Source: Candidatus Aenigmatarchaeota archaeon (GTDB lineage Archaea > Aenigmatarchaeota > Aenigmatarchaeia > QMZP01). From it: 64,000 bases of DNA. Numbering within the stretch: the first letter of the stretch is position 1; the number at the start of each line of letters is the position of its first letter. Both the position numbers and the translations under genes were made by a program. The stretch is taken from positions 85,393 through 149,392 of the forward strand of contig JACPNN010000023.1 in the NCBI GenBank assembly GCA_016185435.1. Direction: 5' to 3'. The notes below the pieces were generated by a model. It ran no database searches. It had not been told where the DNA came from and saw only the letters and a program-made list of their open reading frames with translations. Below are positions 50,401 through 58,625 of this stretch, piece after piece.

Positions 50401-50784
50401 CTATTTCTCCTCCAGAACAACCTGCACATGGGCAAACTTCCTTGTATCGCCGTGCATCTTGAACCTTCTTCCGGAGCGGTATTCGACGCCCTGATGGGCC
50501 GTGGCATGCACCACCAGTCTTTCTGCATCCAGGCCTTTTGCGTCTGCATTGGCTTCAGCGCTTTTCAGAAGATTGAGCATGGTTTTTGCAGTCTTGGTGT
50601 AGAATTTGCCCTCAAGGTTCCTCTTCCCTTCGACCATATCCTCAAGCAGTCTTTTGGCTTTCTCCAGCTGCCTGCCTCTTATGGCCTGGCACACTATTGC
50701 GGCCTTCCTCCTGCTGAGGTCGAGGTTCCTTCCATAGGCCTTTGCCGACTTCTTCTCGTTTCTCTTCAGAGCATACCGCAACAT
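50401..50784 (-). CDS. rpl22: 50S ribosomal protein L22
   Basis: A 127-residue exit-tunnel protein: GRNLDLSRRKAAIVCQAIRG, the ERLVVHATAHQGVEYRSGRR block and the C-terminal FAHVQVVLEEK. Its upstream neighbour S19 is separated by about 520 bases containing a plus-strand gene and a repeat. Confidence 0.95.
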   Translation of the reverse strand: MLRYALKRNEKKSAKAYGRNLDLSRRKAAIVCQAIRGRQLEKAKRLLEDMVEGKRNLEGKFYTKTAKTMLNLLKSAEANADAKGLDAERLVVHATAHQGVEYRSGRRFKMHGDTRKFAHVQVVLEEK

Positions 50785-50877
50785 ATCAAAGATTATCTGC
50801 GGATATGGTTTAAATAAGTTCTTACATAATCATAAGCGACAATATAGCGACTACTTCACATACCTGAGTGATATGCC

Positions 50878-51141
50878 ATGTCAACCAACGATGTATCCTA
50901 TACTTCCACTGCGCTGAGGGGACTTGTGCTGGGCGGCATTGCAGGTGCAGGAATTGATCTTTTATCTCAAGATGAGTATTTATCGGAATTAGAAACGTTA
51001 ATATATTCTCCACTAGCAGCAGCTGGCTACTTTACCCCTGGTATTAAATCTACCAAAGAAAGATTTATTGCCGGAATATCATCATACGCCGGCTTCCTTG
51101 CCGGCAGGACAGCCTCTTTCATAGCTAGGAATTACATCTGA
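50878..51141 (+). CDS. Small hydrophobic protein
   Basis: An 87-residue protein with two Gly/Ala-rich hydrophobic segments (RGLVLGGIAGAGIDLL and FIAGISSYAGFLAGRTASFI). No family recognised. It is on the plus strand within the minus-strand ribosomal operon, between S19 and L22. Confidence 0.6.
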   Translation: MSTNDVSYTSTALRGLVLGGIAGAGIDLLSQDEYLSELETLIYSPLAAAGYFTPGIKSTKERFIAGISSYAGFLAGRTASFIARNYI

Positions 51142-51230
51142 AAAATGAAAGCATGAAATAAGTTCCCAAAACCTGCTTCAATAGCCCACACATTAAATTC
51201 GCATCCCTTATTTCAGCGGCACATATCGCC

Positions 51231-51285
51231 ACCCTTCTTTTCCAAAAAGAAGGGTAGGTTATCCAAGAAAAGGAATTACTTATGT
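51231..51285 (+). repeat. Hairpin repeat related to 47121-47169
   Basis: ACCCTTCTTTTCCAAAAAGA with its complement forms a hairpin and is followed by GGTTATCCAAGAAAAGG-A-ATTAC, nearly the same order of sequence as 47121-47169. It lies just downstream of S19. Confidence 0.7.
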
Positions 51286-51306
51286 CTATGTGTGATTATT
51301 TGCTTC

Positions 51307-51687
51307 TTACTTTAATGGAACATATCTGCTCGACTTCGTCGCCCCGAATCCAGGCGCAGAATGCTTCACGGCCTTCCTTGTAAGAACCAGCTCCCCCAGC
51401 CTGTGGCCCAGCATCTCAGGGATTATTGTGACAGGAACATACTCCTTGCCGCTGTATATGCCGAGCTTGGCCCCCAGCATCTGGGGCAAAACAGGCATGT
51501 CTCTCGCATGCGTCCTGTGGAACTTGTCCGGATGCTTTTTTATATCCTCCAGCAGCTTCTTCTGGGCGGGCAAAAGGCCCCTCTTGATATGCCTTCTCTG
51601 CCTTGACTTGAGCAGCTTCGCAAACTCCTCGGCAGGCATGACTTTCAGCTGCTCCAGCTCCACACCCCTGAACATGAATTTTGCCAT
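51307..51687 (-). CDS. rps19: 30S ribosomal protein S19
   Basis: A 126-residue head protein: THARDMPVLPQMLGAKLGIY, GKEYVPVTIIPEMLGHRLGE and the C-terminal KHSAPGFGATKSSRYVPLK. Order L2-S19 is kept, but about 900 bases with two plus-strand genes lie between. Confidence 0.96.
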   Translation of the reverse strand: MAKFMFRGVELEQLKVMPAEEFAKLLKSRQRRHIKRGLLPAQKKLLEDIKKHPDKFHRTHARDMPVLPQMLGAKLGIYSGKEYVPVTIIPEMLGHRLGELVLTRKAVKHSAPGFGATKSSRYVPLK

Positions 51688-51744
51688 AGTATATAGCTAG
51701 CATATCTATTTTTAAATCTTTTTGCCATTTATAATTGGTGGCAT

Positions 51745-52080
51745 ATGGTAATATATTCGATATCTGTAAATAGAAATGAATTGGCAAGGAGATTGAAGGA
51801 ATTTAACATGATTGACTGGCATACCACGGCAGCAGCAGAAATGCTAATTCCACAAATCGAAGTAGAATCAGCTAGGTATCTGTGGAGTCATGGCTATGAC
51901 GCCAGCGGCAGGTTAGCAGGAGAGATAAAGGTTTCACGCAAAATCAGGAATGTGGATATATCTGAAATGGGATCGATAGGAGAGAACTTTGGAGTTCCAC
52001 TGGTAATCGACTGCAGAACTGATATTCTGGCAAAACCAATTAGGGTTTACCCTACCAAAGAAAAAGATCTCAAGCAGTAA
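51745..52080 (+). CDS. Hypothetical protein
   Basis: A 111-residue soluble protein with no recognised domain. Alternating helix and strand (ISVNRNELARRLKEF; FGVPLVIDCRTDILAKPIRV). A plus-strand insertion between S19 and L2. Confidence 0.65.
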   Translation: MVIYSISVNRNELARRLKEFNMIDWHTTAAAEMLIPQIEVESARYLWSHGYDASGRLAGEIKVSRKIRNVDISEMGSIGENFGVPLVIDCRTDILAKPIRVYPTKEKDLKQ

Positions 52081-52214
52081 AAGCTAACAATAAGAACCCT
52101 TTACTTCTTCCTTCCATACCCTTCGGACTGACAGCCCTGATTTTTAAAGGTTCCATCACCGGCTGCCTCTTGGCATTTTTTGCTCACTTTTAAATTATGG
52201 CTACAAAACTGTCT

Positions 52215-52542
52215 ATGGCCAAAAATGACATAGTTGGCATAATATCATCCCCTAGCGGCTGTATTTACATTGCTGGCAACATTGTTCTACCAATTCATCA
52301 TTGAGCCGGAGAAAGTTACTTTTCCAAGCATCCTTTTTATGGGCATCATAATTTTCGTGCTCATCATATATGTTGTATATTCATATTTCAGGAGCCTTGC
52401 AACCAGAACAGAAGAAAATTCCCAGGCTATATTAGAGATGAAGCAAAAAATAGACTATATGAAAGAGTTCCACAGTCTTGACAAGCGGCTTTCTCTGCTG
52501 GAAAAGCAGCTATTCTTGTTATATTATTCCTGTTATATCTAA
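52215..52542 (+). pseudogene. Membrane protein gene with a frameshift
   Basis: The first frame starts ATG-GCC-AAA (52215) and encodes AKNDIVGIISS before leaving frame at the CCCC run (52249-52252); the continuation in the next frame is LAAVFTLLATLFYQFIIEPE and a second membrane helix, then a coiled coil ending LEKQLFLLYYSCYI. Removing one C restores a roughly 109-residue protein with two membrane helices and a coiled coil. Either a broken gene or a sequencing error. Confidence 0.6.
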
Positions 52543-52571
52543 AGTCTCTGGGAATACTCAAATTCTGATTC

Positions 52572-53237
52572 TTATTTCTTCCTCCTCCCAGTCCTCCTCG
52601 GGCTGATGGAGCCGACCTTTGCTCCAGGAGGCGCGTGCCTGCTTACTGACTTTGACTGTCCCGGGCCGGACTTGCCTCCAAAAGGATGGTCGACAGCATT
52701 CATGTTTACGGCCTTGCTCCTCGGGTAAAGCCTGCCTCTTGCATGCATGGCATGCCATTTCTTCCCTGCCTTGACAAAAGGCTTTTCTCCCCTCCCTTCG
52801 CCGGCAGGAATGCCTTTGACAGCCCTGCACGCAAGGCTTATCAGCTTCTGCTTCTTTGAAGGCAGTTGTATCAAGGCATACCCACCTTCCTTTCCGACAA
52901 GTATGCCTGCTGATCCAGAGGCCATGCAGAGCTGCGGGCCGGAATTCGGGTGGAGCTCTATGCCGAACACTGTCTGGCCTATGCTTATGGCTTCAAGAGG
53001 GGAAACATAATCAGATATCCTGCTGCCCACTGAAATGCCTTCAGGGGCTATCACATATCCCCTGCTGCCATCATCATACCTTATAACCGCTATCGGACTC
53101 GACCTTCTGACGTCCCTTATTATGTCGACCACTGCCCCGGGAATGTTCTTGTAGGCAGTAAGGTACATCTTCCTGGGGGGGACCCTGTACCTGCTTGATC
53201 CTTTCCCCCTGGCCTGCGAAATAATATTCTTGCCCAT
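52572..53237 (-). CDS. rpl2: 50S ribosomal protein L2
   Basis: A 221-residue peptidyl-transferase-centre protein: blocks YVIAPEGISVGSRISDYVSP, GIELHPNSGPQLCMASGSAG and the conserved NMNAVDHPFGGK with the key His. Slightly shorter at the N-terminus than many archaeal L2 proteins. Confidence 0.97.
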   Translation of the reverse strand: MGKNIISQARGKGSSRYRVPPRKMYLTAYKNIPGAVVDIIRDVRRSSPIAVIRYDDGSRGYVIAPEGISVGSRISDYVSPLEAISIGQTVFGIELHPNSGPQLCMASGSAGILVGKEGGYALIQLPSKKQKLISLACRAVKGIPAGEGRGEKPFVKAGKKWHAMHARGRLYPRSKAVNMNAVDHPFGGKSGPGQSKSVSRHAPPGAKVGSISPRRTGRRKK

Positions 53238-53257
53238 AAACCCATCACTTTACTTCT

Positions 53258-53458
53258 TTACCCCTTTATCGCCATAGACCTCTTCCTTTCCACATTGAAT
53301 CTCGAAGCATGAAGGATTTCTATCCCGATAACCTCGCCGTGTTTGTCCAGTTCAACATTGATGCCAGGGACTATCTCTTCAAACCCCTCCTCCTCGCCCT
53401 CTTTCAGGCAGATGAACAGGGAATCAGATTTCCTGTCATAGTGGTATCTCTTATTCAT
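53258..53458 (-). CDS. DUF2283 protein, putative antitoxin (second copy)
   Basis: A 66-residue protein with the DUF2283 layout (YDRKSDSLFICLKEG, VELDKHGEVIGIEILHASRF). It overlaps the DUF4258 gene by 8 bases. The pair sits between L23 and L2 on the same strand as the ribosomal genes, 20 bases from the L2 start, so it is probably co-transcribed with them. Confidence 0.87.
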   Translation of the reverse strand: MNKRYHYDRKSDSLFICLKEGEEEGFEEIVPGINVELDKHGEVIGIEILHASRFNVERKRSMAIKG

Positions 53459-53744
53459 GCCTTATCCACCTCCCTCTCATGATCCTATTTATTATTTTCT
53501 CCTCAGTTATGGGGTGAACGGTGATTATCTCAACATTTTCACCGCTTTCCTTGTATGCTATCATCATGCTCCTCACATTCTTATTATAATAAAGCTTTTT
53601 AATAGCTATAAACGTCCCTTCCGCTGTATCATGAAATTTCTGGTCAGGATTTTCATAAATTTTCCGTGGATATTCTTCGGGAATTTTCCTTATTTTAAGT
53701 CTCTTTTTCAGATGGTCTGTATAGTTTATTTCCAACCTTTTCAC
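53451..53744 (-). CDS. DUF4258-like protein, putative toxin (second copy)
   Basis: A 97-residue protein: INYTDHLKKRLKIRKIPEEY at the N-terminus and EIITVHPITEEKIINRIMRGRW at the C-terminus, the DUF4258/RelE-like pattern. It begins 25 bases after the L23 stop. Confidence 0.82.
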   Translation of the reverse strand: MKRLEINYTDHLKKRLKIRKIPEEYPRKIYENPDQKFHDTAEGTFIAIKKLYYNKNVRSMMIAYKESGENVEIITVHPITEEKIINRIMRGRWIRHE

Positions 53745-53769
53745 CTGAATTCATAATCATGGCGTGAGA

Positions 53770-54129
53770 TTACACCATTCCAAGCCTTGTGGCAATGTCA
53801 GCCGCCTGGCCTTCCTTCAGGCTCACATAGGCCTTTTTCTTCCCGCTGAATGTTATTACAGTCCTCACGCCGGCAACCTTGATCTCAAACGCCTTCTCCA
53901 CTGCCCTCTTCACCTGCCCTTTGGTGGCATGCCTGCTGACCATGAAAACAAGCTTGTTCTGGCCCTCTATCATGTTGACGGATTTTTCAGCAAGGTGGGG
54001 ATGGGCAATTATTTTCCACGGATCAGGACTTCTTGCCAGCTTTTCAGGCTGTTTTTTGGCAGCCTTCGGCTTGGCAATCTCAGCCTTTTCCGCAGCCTTC
54101 ACTTCCGGCGCTTTCGCCTCTGCTGGCAT
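53770..54129 (-). CDS. rpl23: 50S ribosomal protein L23
   Basis: A 119-residue protein. The C-terminal 80 residues are L23 (IAHPHLAEKSVNMIEGQNKL, VSRHATKGQVKRAVEKAFEI). The first 35 residues are an Ala/Lys/Glu/Pro-rich extension. The start at 54129 is the first that fits after L4. Confidence 0.95.
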   Translation of the reverse strand: MPAEAKAPEVKAAEKAEIAKPKAAKKQPEKLARSPDPWKIIAHPHLAEKSVNMIEGQNKLVFMVSRHATKGQVKRAVEKAFEIKVAGVRTVITFSGKKKAYVSLKEGQAADIATRLGMV

Positions 54130-54211
54130 AAACAATAGATGGGCTGAGTGGTATTTAAAGATATTTTTCCAAGTTTTCACCAGAACTGAATCCGATCATC
54201 AGGCTGATAGA

Positions 54212-54697
54212 ATGACTGGAAAAATGTTGCTGGTTTCTACACAACCCTCATCTGTAAGCAGATATGTACGGGAGGCCGTAGCTCAAGCACATAAAGTGAT
54301 ATATGAACACAGCATGCACCTCTTTGTGCGTCCCGAACAGGTCCATGAACTGATCCTTGTGCATCCGTATTCCCTTATACTTTCCGAAAGCGATCTCCCT
54401 GCCTATCCCCAATACCTCGAAGCCGGCAACAAATTCAAGCATGACGGAAGATCAGGCCTCTTCCTTCTCGAAAATTCAATCAGGGATAAGTATTCTAACA
54501 ACAATGAAACGCCAGTAATCTTTTTCAATTTTCAAGGCGGGGCAGAAGTTGAAGAGCAGATCAGAAGATATCCGCCTGTTTCCATCTATACCACAGCAGC
54601 TTTTGGCAGGAGGCCGCTGGAAACAGCCGTGCAGATGAAAGATGAGATAAAATCAGCCATGATACCAAAGGCTCTTGCCCATCTGTTTGCAGACTGA
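54212..54697 (+). CDS. Hypothetical protein, possibly degenerate receiver-like
   Basis: A 161-residue alpha/beta protein. Hydrophobic strands (KMLLVSTQPSS, LILVHPYSLIL, PVIFFNFQGG, PVSIYTTAAFG) alternate with helices as in receiver domains, but the acidic pocket is absent. No family assigned. A plus-strand gene inserted between L23 and L4. Confidence 0.65.
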   Translation: MTGKMLLVSTQPSSVSRYVREAVAQAHKVIYEHSMHLFVRPEQVHELILVHPYSLILSESDLPAYPQYLEAGNKFKHDGRSGLFLLENSIRDKYSNNNETPVIFFNFQGGAEVEEQIRRYPPVSIYTTAAFGRRPLETAVQMKDEIKSAMIPKALAHLFAD

Positions 54698-54779
54698 CCG
54701 GCCTCTGCCGGTTATTTATATGCGTCTACATCGTTCTGTTCTATCAGAACCGCTCATTTTCCTGAAACAGCCTCAAAGC

Positions 54780-55583
54780 CTATCCAGCCAGCCTTTTTTC
54801 CAGCCCCTTGACGGCAGATTCGGTCCAGACAACAAGCCTTCCCGCATGCGTTCCAGGAGCCAGAAGGGAGACTGTCAGGCCCTTCACATCGCACACCTCC
54901 ACCCCTGCTATGTTTTCAGCGGCCCTTCTCACATTTTCCGTCTTGGAAGCGACTATCAATGGCCCTTTCTTCTGCCTCCATCTCCTGTTCCTCATCTTGC
55001 CCCTTCCTGCCCTCCTTTTTTTCTCAGAAACCCTTTCCATCTCTTTTTCAAGGCCCATTTTTTCAAGGAAATTCATCATATCTTTTACCTTTCCTATCCT
55101 TTCCATCTCGTCTGAAACAATCAGGGGCAGGTTTTTGACTTCTGAAACAATATGCCCCCTTGATGAAACAATCTCCCTCTCAAAGGACGCAAAAACAGCA
55201 TGAATCAAGGCCTTTCTGTACTCCTTCGAATTGATCTTTTTCCCAAAGACCTTCTCCGCCTTCGGCGGATGGGCCCTCCTCCCCTTTGTGGCATGAGGAG
55301 AAAACCTTGCGACAAAGGAAAGATGGCCGGCATTCCCGTGTATCCTCGGGTTCCTCGCTATCTCCTTGTTCATCATGCTCATGTAGACGCCTCTTTCACC
55401 ATGATAATGTGCGCTCGTCCTCTTTCCGGCCATGGGATCAGTCCCATACGGCTGCCTTCTCCTGCTATCTTCGCTTTCGACTGCCCTCTGGATAAGATCC
55501 TGCCTTATCGGCTCATTCAAAGACAGCTTTATTTCAATCTGGCCTTTTGAAGCGCCATCAAGACCATATACATGCATTTTCAT
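54780..55583 (-). CDS. rpl4: 50S ribosomal protein L4
   Basis: Archaeal L4/L4e, 267 residues from the ATG at 55583 (an inner ATG at 55577 is possible). PYGTDPMAGKRTSAHYHGER, RNPRIHGNAGHLSFVARFSP and the C-terminal GLTVSLLAPGTHAGRLVVWT are family blocks. L3, which normally precedes it, is on the other strand at 60621. Confidence 0.96.
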   Translation of the reverse strand: MKMHVYGLDGASKGQIEIKLSLNEPIRQDLIQRAVESEDSRRRQPYGTDPMAGKRTSAHYHGERGVYMSMMNKEIARNPRIHGNAGHLSFVARFSPHATKGRRAHPPKAEKVFGKKINSKEYRKALIHAVFASFEREIVSSRGHIVSEVKNLPLIVSDEMERIGKVKDMMNFLEKMGLEKEMERVSEKKRRAGRGKMRNRRWRQKKGPLIVASKTENVRRAAENIAGVEVCDVKGLTVSLLAPGTHAGRLVVWTESAVKGLEKRLAG

Positions 55584-55635
55584 ATGGCAGATAATTGCAC
55601 CGAAGAGCTTAAAAAGGTTAGAAATAAGCCGCTTT

Positions 55636-56766
55636 ATGAAGGGCAAAACGCTTGCGACCAAACTCAGAATATTGCAGAAAAAGCTGCCGGCGGGTGAAGA
55701 TCTGGATGACTCTCTCAGGAGGGAAATCGAGGAGCATAAAGGAAATCCGATAGTTTCCGAAGGCATTTCAGGCAACCCGTCTTACCCCGCGGAATATGTT
55801 TCAGATCTGTCAAGGAGAAAATGGGGGGAATTGCGAGGCCTGCGTCCTCACAGAGAGGATAAAGCTTACAATCAGGAAGTCAAAACTGCAGGAGAAATTT
55901 TCACCCAGACTGATGGATTTATAACTGAAGGTCTAGCTTCATCTGACAATCCCCTCGGCCTGACGGCAGGTTATGGAAGTGGTGTCTATTTGCTCAGTGA
56001 CCTGTCCCGCTTTACAATTTCCCTGCCAGATGAAAGTATCCAGAATACGATAACAGGAGCAGCTGCTGTGTGGGGACTGGTTCAGGGGGGCAGAGACGCC
56101 TACAAGAAATGGGAAAAAAGAAAGGCGACTTTGAAGGAAGCAAGATGGCTTTCCAGACTGTTTTCCAGGCTTTACAAAAGCGAAGAGCCGCTTGTAACCA
56201 GACTTAAGAAACTGGAACAAGATCTGCCCCAAGGCGAAGAGCTTGATGACTCTCTCAGAAAGGAAATTGAAAAGCGCAGAGGGAATCCTGTTATCGATGG
56301 CTGCATTTCTGATCCGTCTTATCCCATGAAGCACGTATCTGCTTTATACACCAAAAAATGGGAAATGTCTTTTATATATTTCCCAAGGCTTTTCAGCAGC
56401 CTTTTTCCGCACAGAAGGGATGCTGAATACAATAAAGGGATAATGCCGGCCAAGAAACTTTTTCCGCAAGCAGACGGCTTTCTTGCAGAAGGCGTTTTTG
56501 TGTCTGACAATCCTATTGGAACAGCAACAAAATATTCCCTCACGGCATTTGCAATAGTCACAGCAGCAAAGTATGCACTTCCGCTCTTCGGCGTCCAGCT
56601 CGATGAAAAAACAATTGATGACGCCAGACAAGAGTTGACAGCCTACGCATCCTTATTGGGCACATATATAGGCGGCAGAGACGCCTACAGGAAATGGCTG
56701 AGGAGAGAATCAACATTCCATGAGGCTGAATGGCTCTCCCGAACGTTCTCGAGGCTTTACAGATAG
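55636..56766 (+). CDS. Protein with an internal tandem duplication, unknown function
   Basis: A 376-residue protein from the ATG at 55636. Two halves of about 185 residues repeat: LAxGEDLDDSLRREIEEHKGNP with EELDDSLRKEIEKRRGNP; DGFITEGLASSDNPLG with DGFLAEGVFVSDNPIG; GGRDAYKKWEKRKATLKEA with GGRDAYRKWLRRESTFHEA, each ending WLSRxFSRLYK/R. Each half has a hydrophobic helix pair in the middle. Not recognised; probably membrane-associated. Confidence 0.75.
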   Translation: MKGKTLATKLRILQKKLPAGEDLDDSLRREIEEHKGNPIVSEGISGNPSYPAEYVSDLSRRKWGELRGLRPHREDKAYNQEVKTAGEIFTQTDGFITEGLASSDNPLGLTAGYGSGVYLLSDLSRFTISLPDESIQNTITGAAAVWGLVQGGRDAYKKWEKRKATLKEARWLSRLFSRLYKSEEPLVTRLKKLEQDLPQGEELDDSLRKEIEKRRGNPVIDGCISDPSYPMKHVSALYTKKWEMSFIYFPRLFSSLFPHRRDAEYNKGIMPAKKLFPQADGFLAEGVFVSDNPIGTATKYSLTAFAIVTAAKYALPLFGVQLDEKTIDDARQELTAYASLLGTYIGGRDAYRKWLRRESTFHEAEWLSRTFSRLYR

Positions 56767-56776
56767 TATAATATCA

Positions 56777-56807
56777 AGTTATACAAAAGTATAAATACCA
56801 GTTATAC
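56777..56807 (+). promoter_or_regulatory. vapBC promoter with paired AGTTATAC boxes
   Basis: The TATA box TATAAATA (56790-56797) is flanked on both sides by the same 8-base word AGTTATAC (56777-56784 and 56800-56807). Spacing to the ATG at 56819 fits a leaderless start. The paired words look like an operator at which the VapB dimer would repress its own operon; that is inference. Confidence 0.6.
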
Positions 56808-56818
56808 CAATATTAATC

Positions 56819-57085
56819 ATGATCAAACAGAAGATGAAAGTCGGTCCAAAAGGCCAGGTGGTAATCCCAAAGATCTTCAGGGAAAGCCTACGCATGGGTC
56901 CGGGATCAGAAGTGTTCATATCAGAAGAGGAGGGCAGGCTTGTTGTTGAGAAGCCACAAATGGATCCAATAGCGGTCTTCAGGGCGATAGCCGCAAAGGG
57001 GAAAAATGTGAAGATTGATCCTGACAAGTCCTATGATGAAATGATGGAAGAGAGATGGAAGAAATGGAAGAACAGGCATACATAG
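56819..57085 (+). CDS. vapB: VapB-like antitoxin, AbrB/SpoVT domain
   Basis: An 88-residue protein. The N-terminal 45 residues are an AbrB swapped-hairpin DNA-binding domain (KVGPKGQVVIPKIFRESLRM, GPGSEVFISEEEGRLVVEK), the rest a tail that would bind the toxin. It overlaps vapC by 22 bases. Confidence 0.92.
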   Translation: MIKQKMKVGPKGQVVIPKIFRESLRMGPGSEVFISEEEGRLVVEKPQMDPIAVFRAIAAKGKNVKIDPDKSYDEMMEERWKKWKNRHT

Positions 57086-57486
57086 ATTCCAATGTTTTCT
57101 TGGATTCAATCCTCAATAGAGGGAAAGAAGGTATAAAAGCCACAGAACTGCTTGAAGCAGTAAAGAAAGGCAAAATGAAGATGGCAACATCAACCCTGAC
57201 ATTCGATGAGGTTTTCTGGATAGTGAAAAAAGAGAGGGGATATGAGAATGCCTTGCTTGGGATAGAGTTTTTTCTAAGTATCCCCAACTTAAGGTTTATC
57301 GATGTCAGCTTGGGCGTACTTTTCACTGCTCTTGAAATCATGAAGGAGAACAGGCTTGACCCAAGGGATGCTATACACGCTTCATGTGCCCTGTCATCAG
57401 GAATCAGGCTGATAATAAGCGAGGATTCGGATTTTGATAAGGTGAAGGGCCTCAAGAGGAAAGGGATTGCAGATCTGCATATTTGA
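57064..57486 (+). CDS. vapC: VapC-like PIN-domain ribonuclease toxin
   Basis: A 140-residue PIN domain with the acidic residues in YIDSNVFLD, TFDEVFW, DPRDAIHA and SEDSDFDKV. It would cleave RNA and be held by VapB. The start is 57064 or 57055. The gene is intact. Confidence 0.92.
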   Translation: MEEQAYIDSNVFLDSILNRGKEGIKATELLEAVKKGKMKMATSTLTFDEVFWIVKKERGYENALLGIEFFLSIPNLRFIDVSLGVLFTALEIMKENRLDPRDAIHASCALSSGIRLIISEDSDFDKVKGLKRKGIADLHI

Positions 57487-57569
57487 ATCAATTAGCTCTG
57501 TAGAAATCCTATAAACATGAGCCCCCCCCCAAGACATGATTGTCTAGACAAACCTTAGGAGGTATCTCT

Positions 57570-57692
57570 ATGGAGCATTCTGAAAGCAGGATATATAAGC
57601 TCAGCAAAGAGCTTTCAGGGCTGGCACACCATTCCTCAGCTTTCGAATGGAGGGAAGTGGATTATTTAAATACCAACCAAGCTACTTATTAG
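57570..57692 (+). CDS. Short 40-residue frame, possible gene fragment
   Basis: A strong ribosome site (TTAGGAGGT) precedes an ATG that opens a 40-codon frame (HSESRIYKLSKELSGLAHHS). It reads like the N-terminus of a longer helical protein but stops 10 bases before S13, and the S13 TATA box (ATTATTTAAATAC, about 57661) lies inside it. Probably a truncated remnant. A nine-base C run lies just upstream (57522-57530). Confidence 0.4.
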   Translation: MEHSESRIYKLSKELSGLAHHSSAFEWREVDYLNTNQATY

Positions 57693-57702
57693 TATCATTA
57701 TT

Positions 57703-58332
57703 ATGGCAGACAAGTCCGAAAAAAAACCAGAAGCAAAACAGGAGCAGAAGCCGGAAAAGGGTCAGCCGCAGGAAGAGAAAAAAGGCAGGCCCAAGTTCGC
57801 CCAGAAGCCAAAATTCGAGAAGAAGGAAGAGAAGCGCCTGAGGGCAAGGGAGATACTGAGGATATCCGAGACCGACCTTGATTCCACTAGGCCTGTAAAG
57901 AGGGCGCTCAGGGACATAACGGGCATAAGCTTCATGATGGCAAATGCGATCACCAATTCCCTTAGCCTCCAGGACAGGAAACTCAACACGCTCTCCGAAG
58001 ATGAGGTAAAAACAGTCGAAGACGCCATTCTCAACCCGGAGAAGCATGGCATACCCCCTTGGATGCTGAACAGGAGGAGCGAATGGGAGACAGGGCAGAG
58101 GCGTCACGTCGTGGCAAGCAAGCTCGAGCTTACAGTGAAAATGGATATCAACAGGCTCAGGAAGCTGAAGGTCTACAAGGGAGTAAGGCATTCGCTTGGC
58201 CTCCCTGTAAGGGGCCAGAGAACCAGGAGCAGCTTCAGGCAGAGAGGCATAACAGTCGGCGTCAAGAGAGGCGCAGCAAAGCAGGCCGCTACAGCCGCTG
58301 CGGCTGAAAAGAAGAAAGAGGAGAAGAAATGA
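57703..58332 (+). CDS. rps13: 30S ribosomal protein S13 with charged extensions
   Basis: The S13 core runs from about residue 45 (REILRISETDLDSTRPVKRA, RDITGISFMMANAI) to GLPVRGQRTRSSFRQRGITV. The first 40 residues are Lys/Glu/Gln-rich and the end is Lys/Glu/Ala-rich, both beyond the usual length of about 150. Confidence 0.96.
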   Translation: MADKSEKKPEAKQEQKPEKGQPQEEKKGRPKFAQKPKFEKKEEKRLRAREILRISETDLDSTRPVKRALRDITGISFMMANAITNSLSLQDRKLNTLSEDEVKTVEDAILNPEKHGIPPWMLNRRSEWETGQRRHVVASKLELTVKMDINRLRKLKVYKGVRHSLGLPVRGQRTRSSFRQRGITVGVKRGAAKQAATAAAAEKKKEEKK

Positions 58333-58340
58333 GCAAATCA

Positions 58341-58541
58341 GAGGGATGTAGTATAGGCTTTTCTTCCAAAGAAAAGCCCATCCGGCAAAAGAAGGATATA
58401 CCACCGATAAGCATATCCTTCGGTTGCTGGGGGTTGATAACACTTGGTCAGCCTGTGACAGTGAAGTAAAGACTTCAAAAAAGTTGGCTGACCAAGTGAA
58501 GGGCCCGCAGAGGCCCTTATTGGGATACTTCCCTTCTGCGC
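58341..58541 (+). repeat. Second copy of the hairpin element, with 60-base insertion
   Basis: 58341-58440 and 58501-58541 match 47355-47495 almost base for base, beginning GAGGGATGTAG and ending CCCTTCTGCGC. 58441-58500 is absent from the first copy and is itself a hairpin (CACTTGGTCAGCC with its exact complement at 58486-58498). The element splits the S13-S4 operon by about 290 bases. Confidence 0.85.
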
Positions 58542-58569
58542 TAAAGAGGAGAAGAAATAATGTGTGAAT

Positions 58570-58608
58570 GATCATGGTTAACGGAGATCATGGTTAACGG
58601 AGATCATG
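58570..58608 (+). repeat. Short tandem repeat before S4
   Basis: The 16-base unit GATCATGGTTAACGGA occurs twice with a partial third copy (GATCATG), ending 18 bases before the S4 start. Confidence 0.8.
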
Positions 58609-58625
58609 TTGAAGGATAAACGGAT

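Noticed and set aside
57682..58575. A 297-residue minus-strand open frame opposite S13
   Set aside because: It is the shadow of S13 plus the repeat element; S13 is certain on the plus strand.
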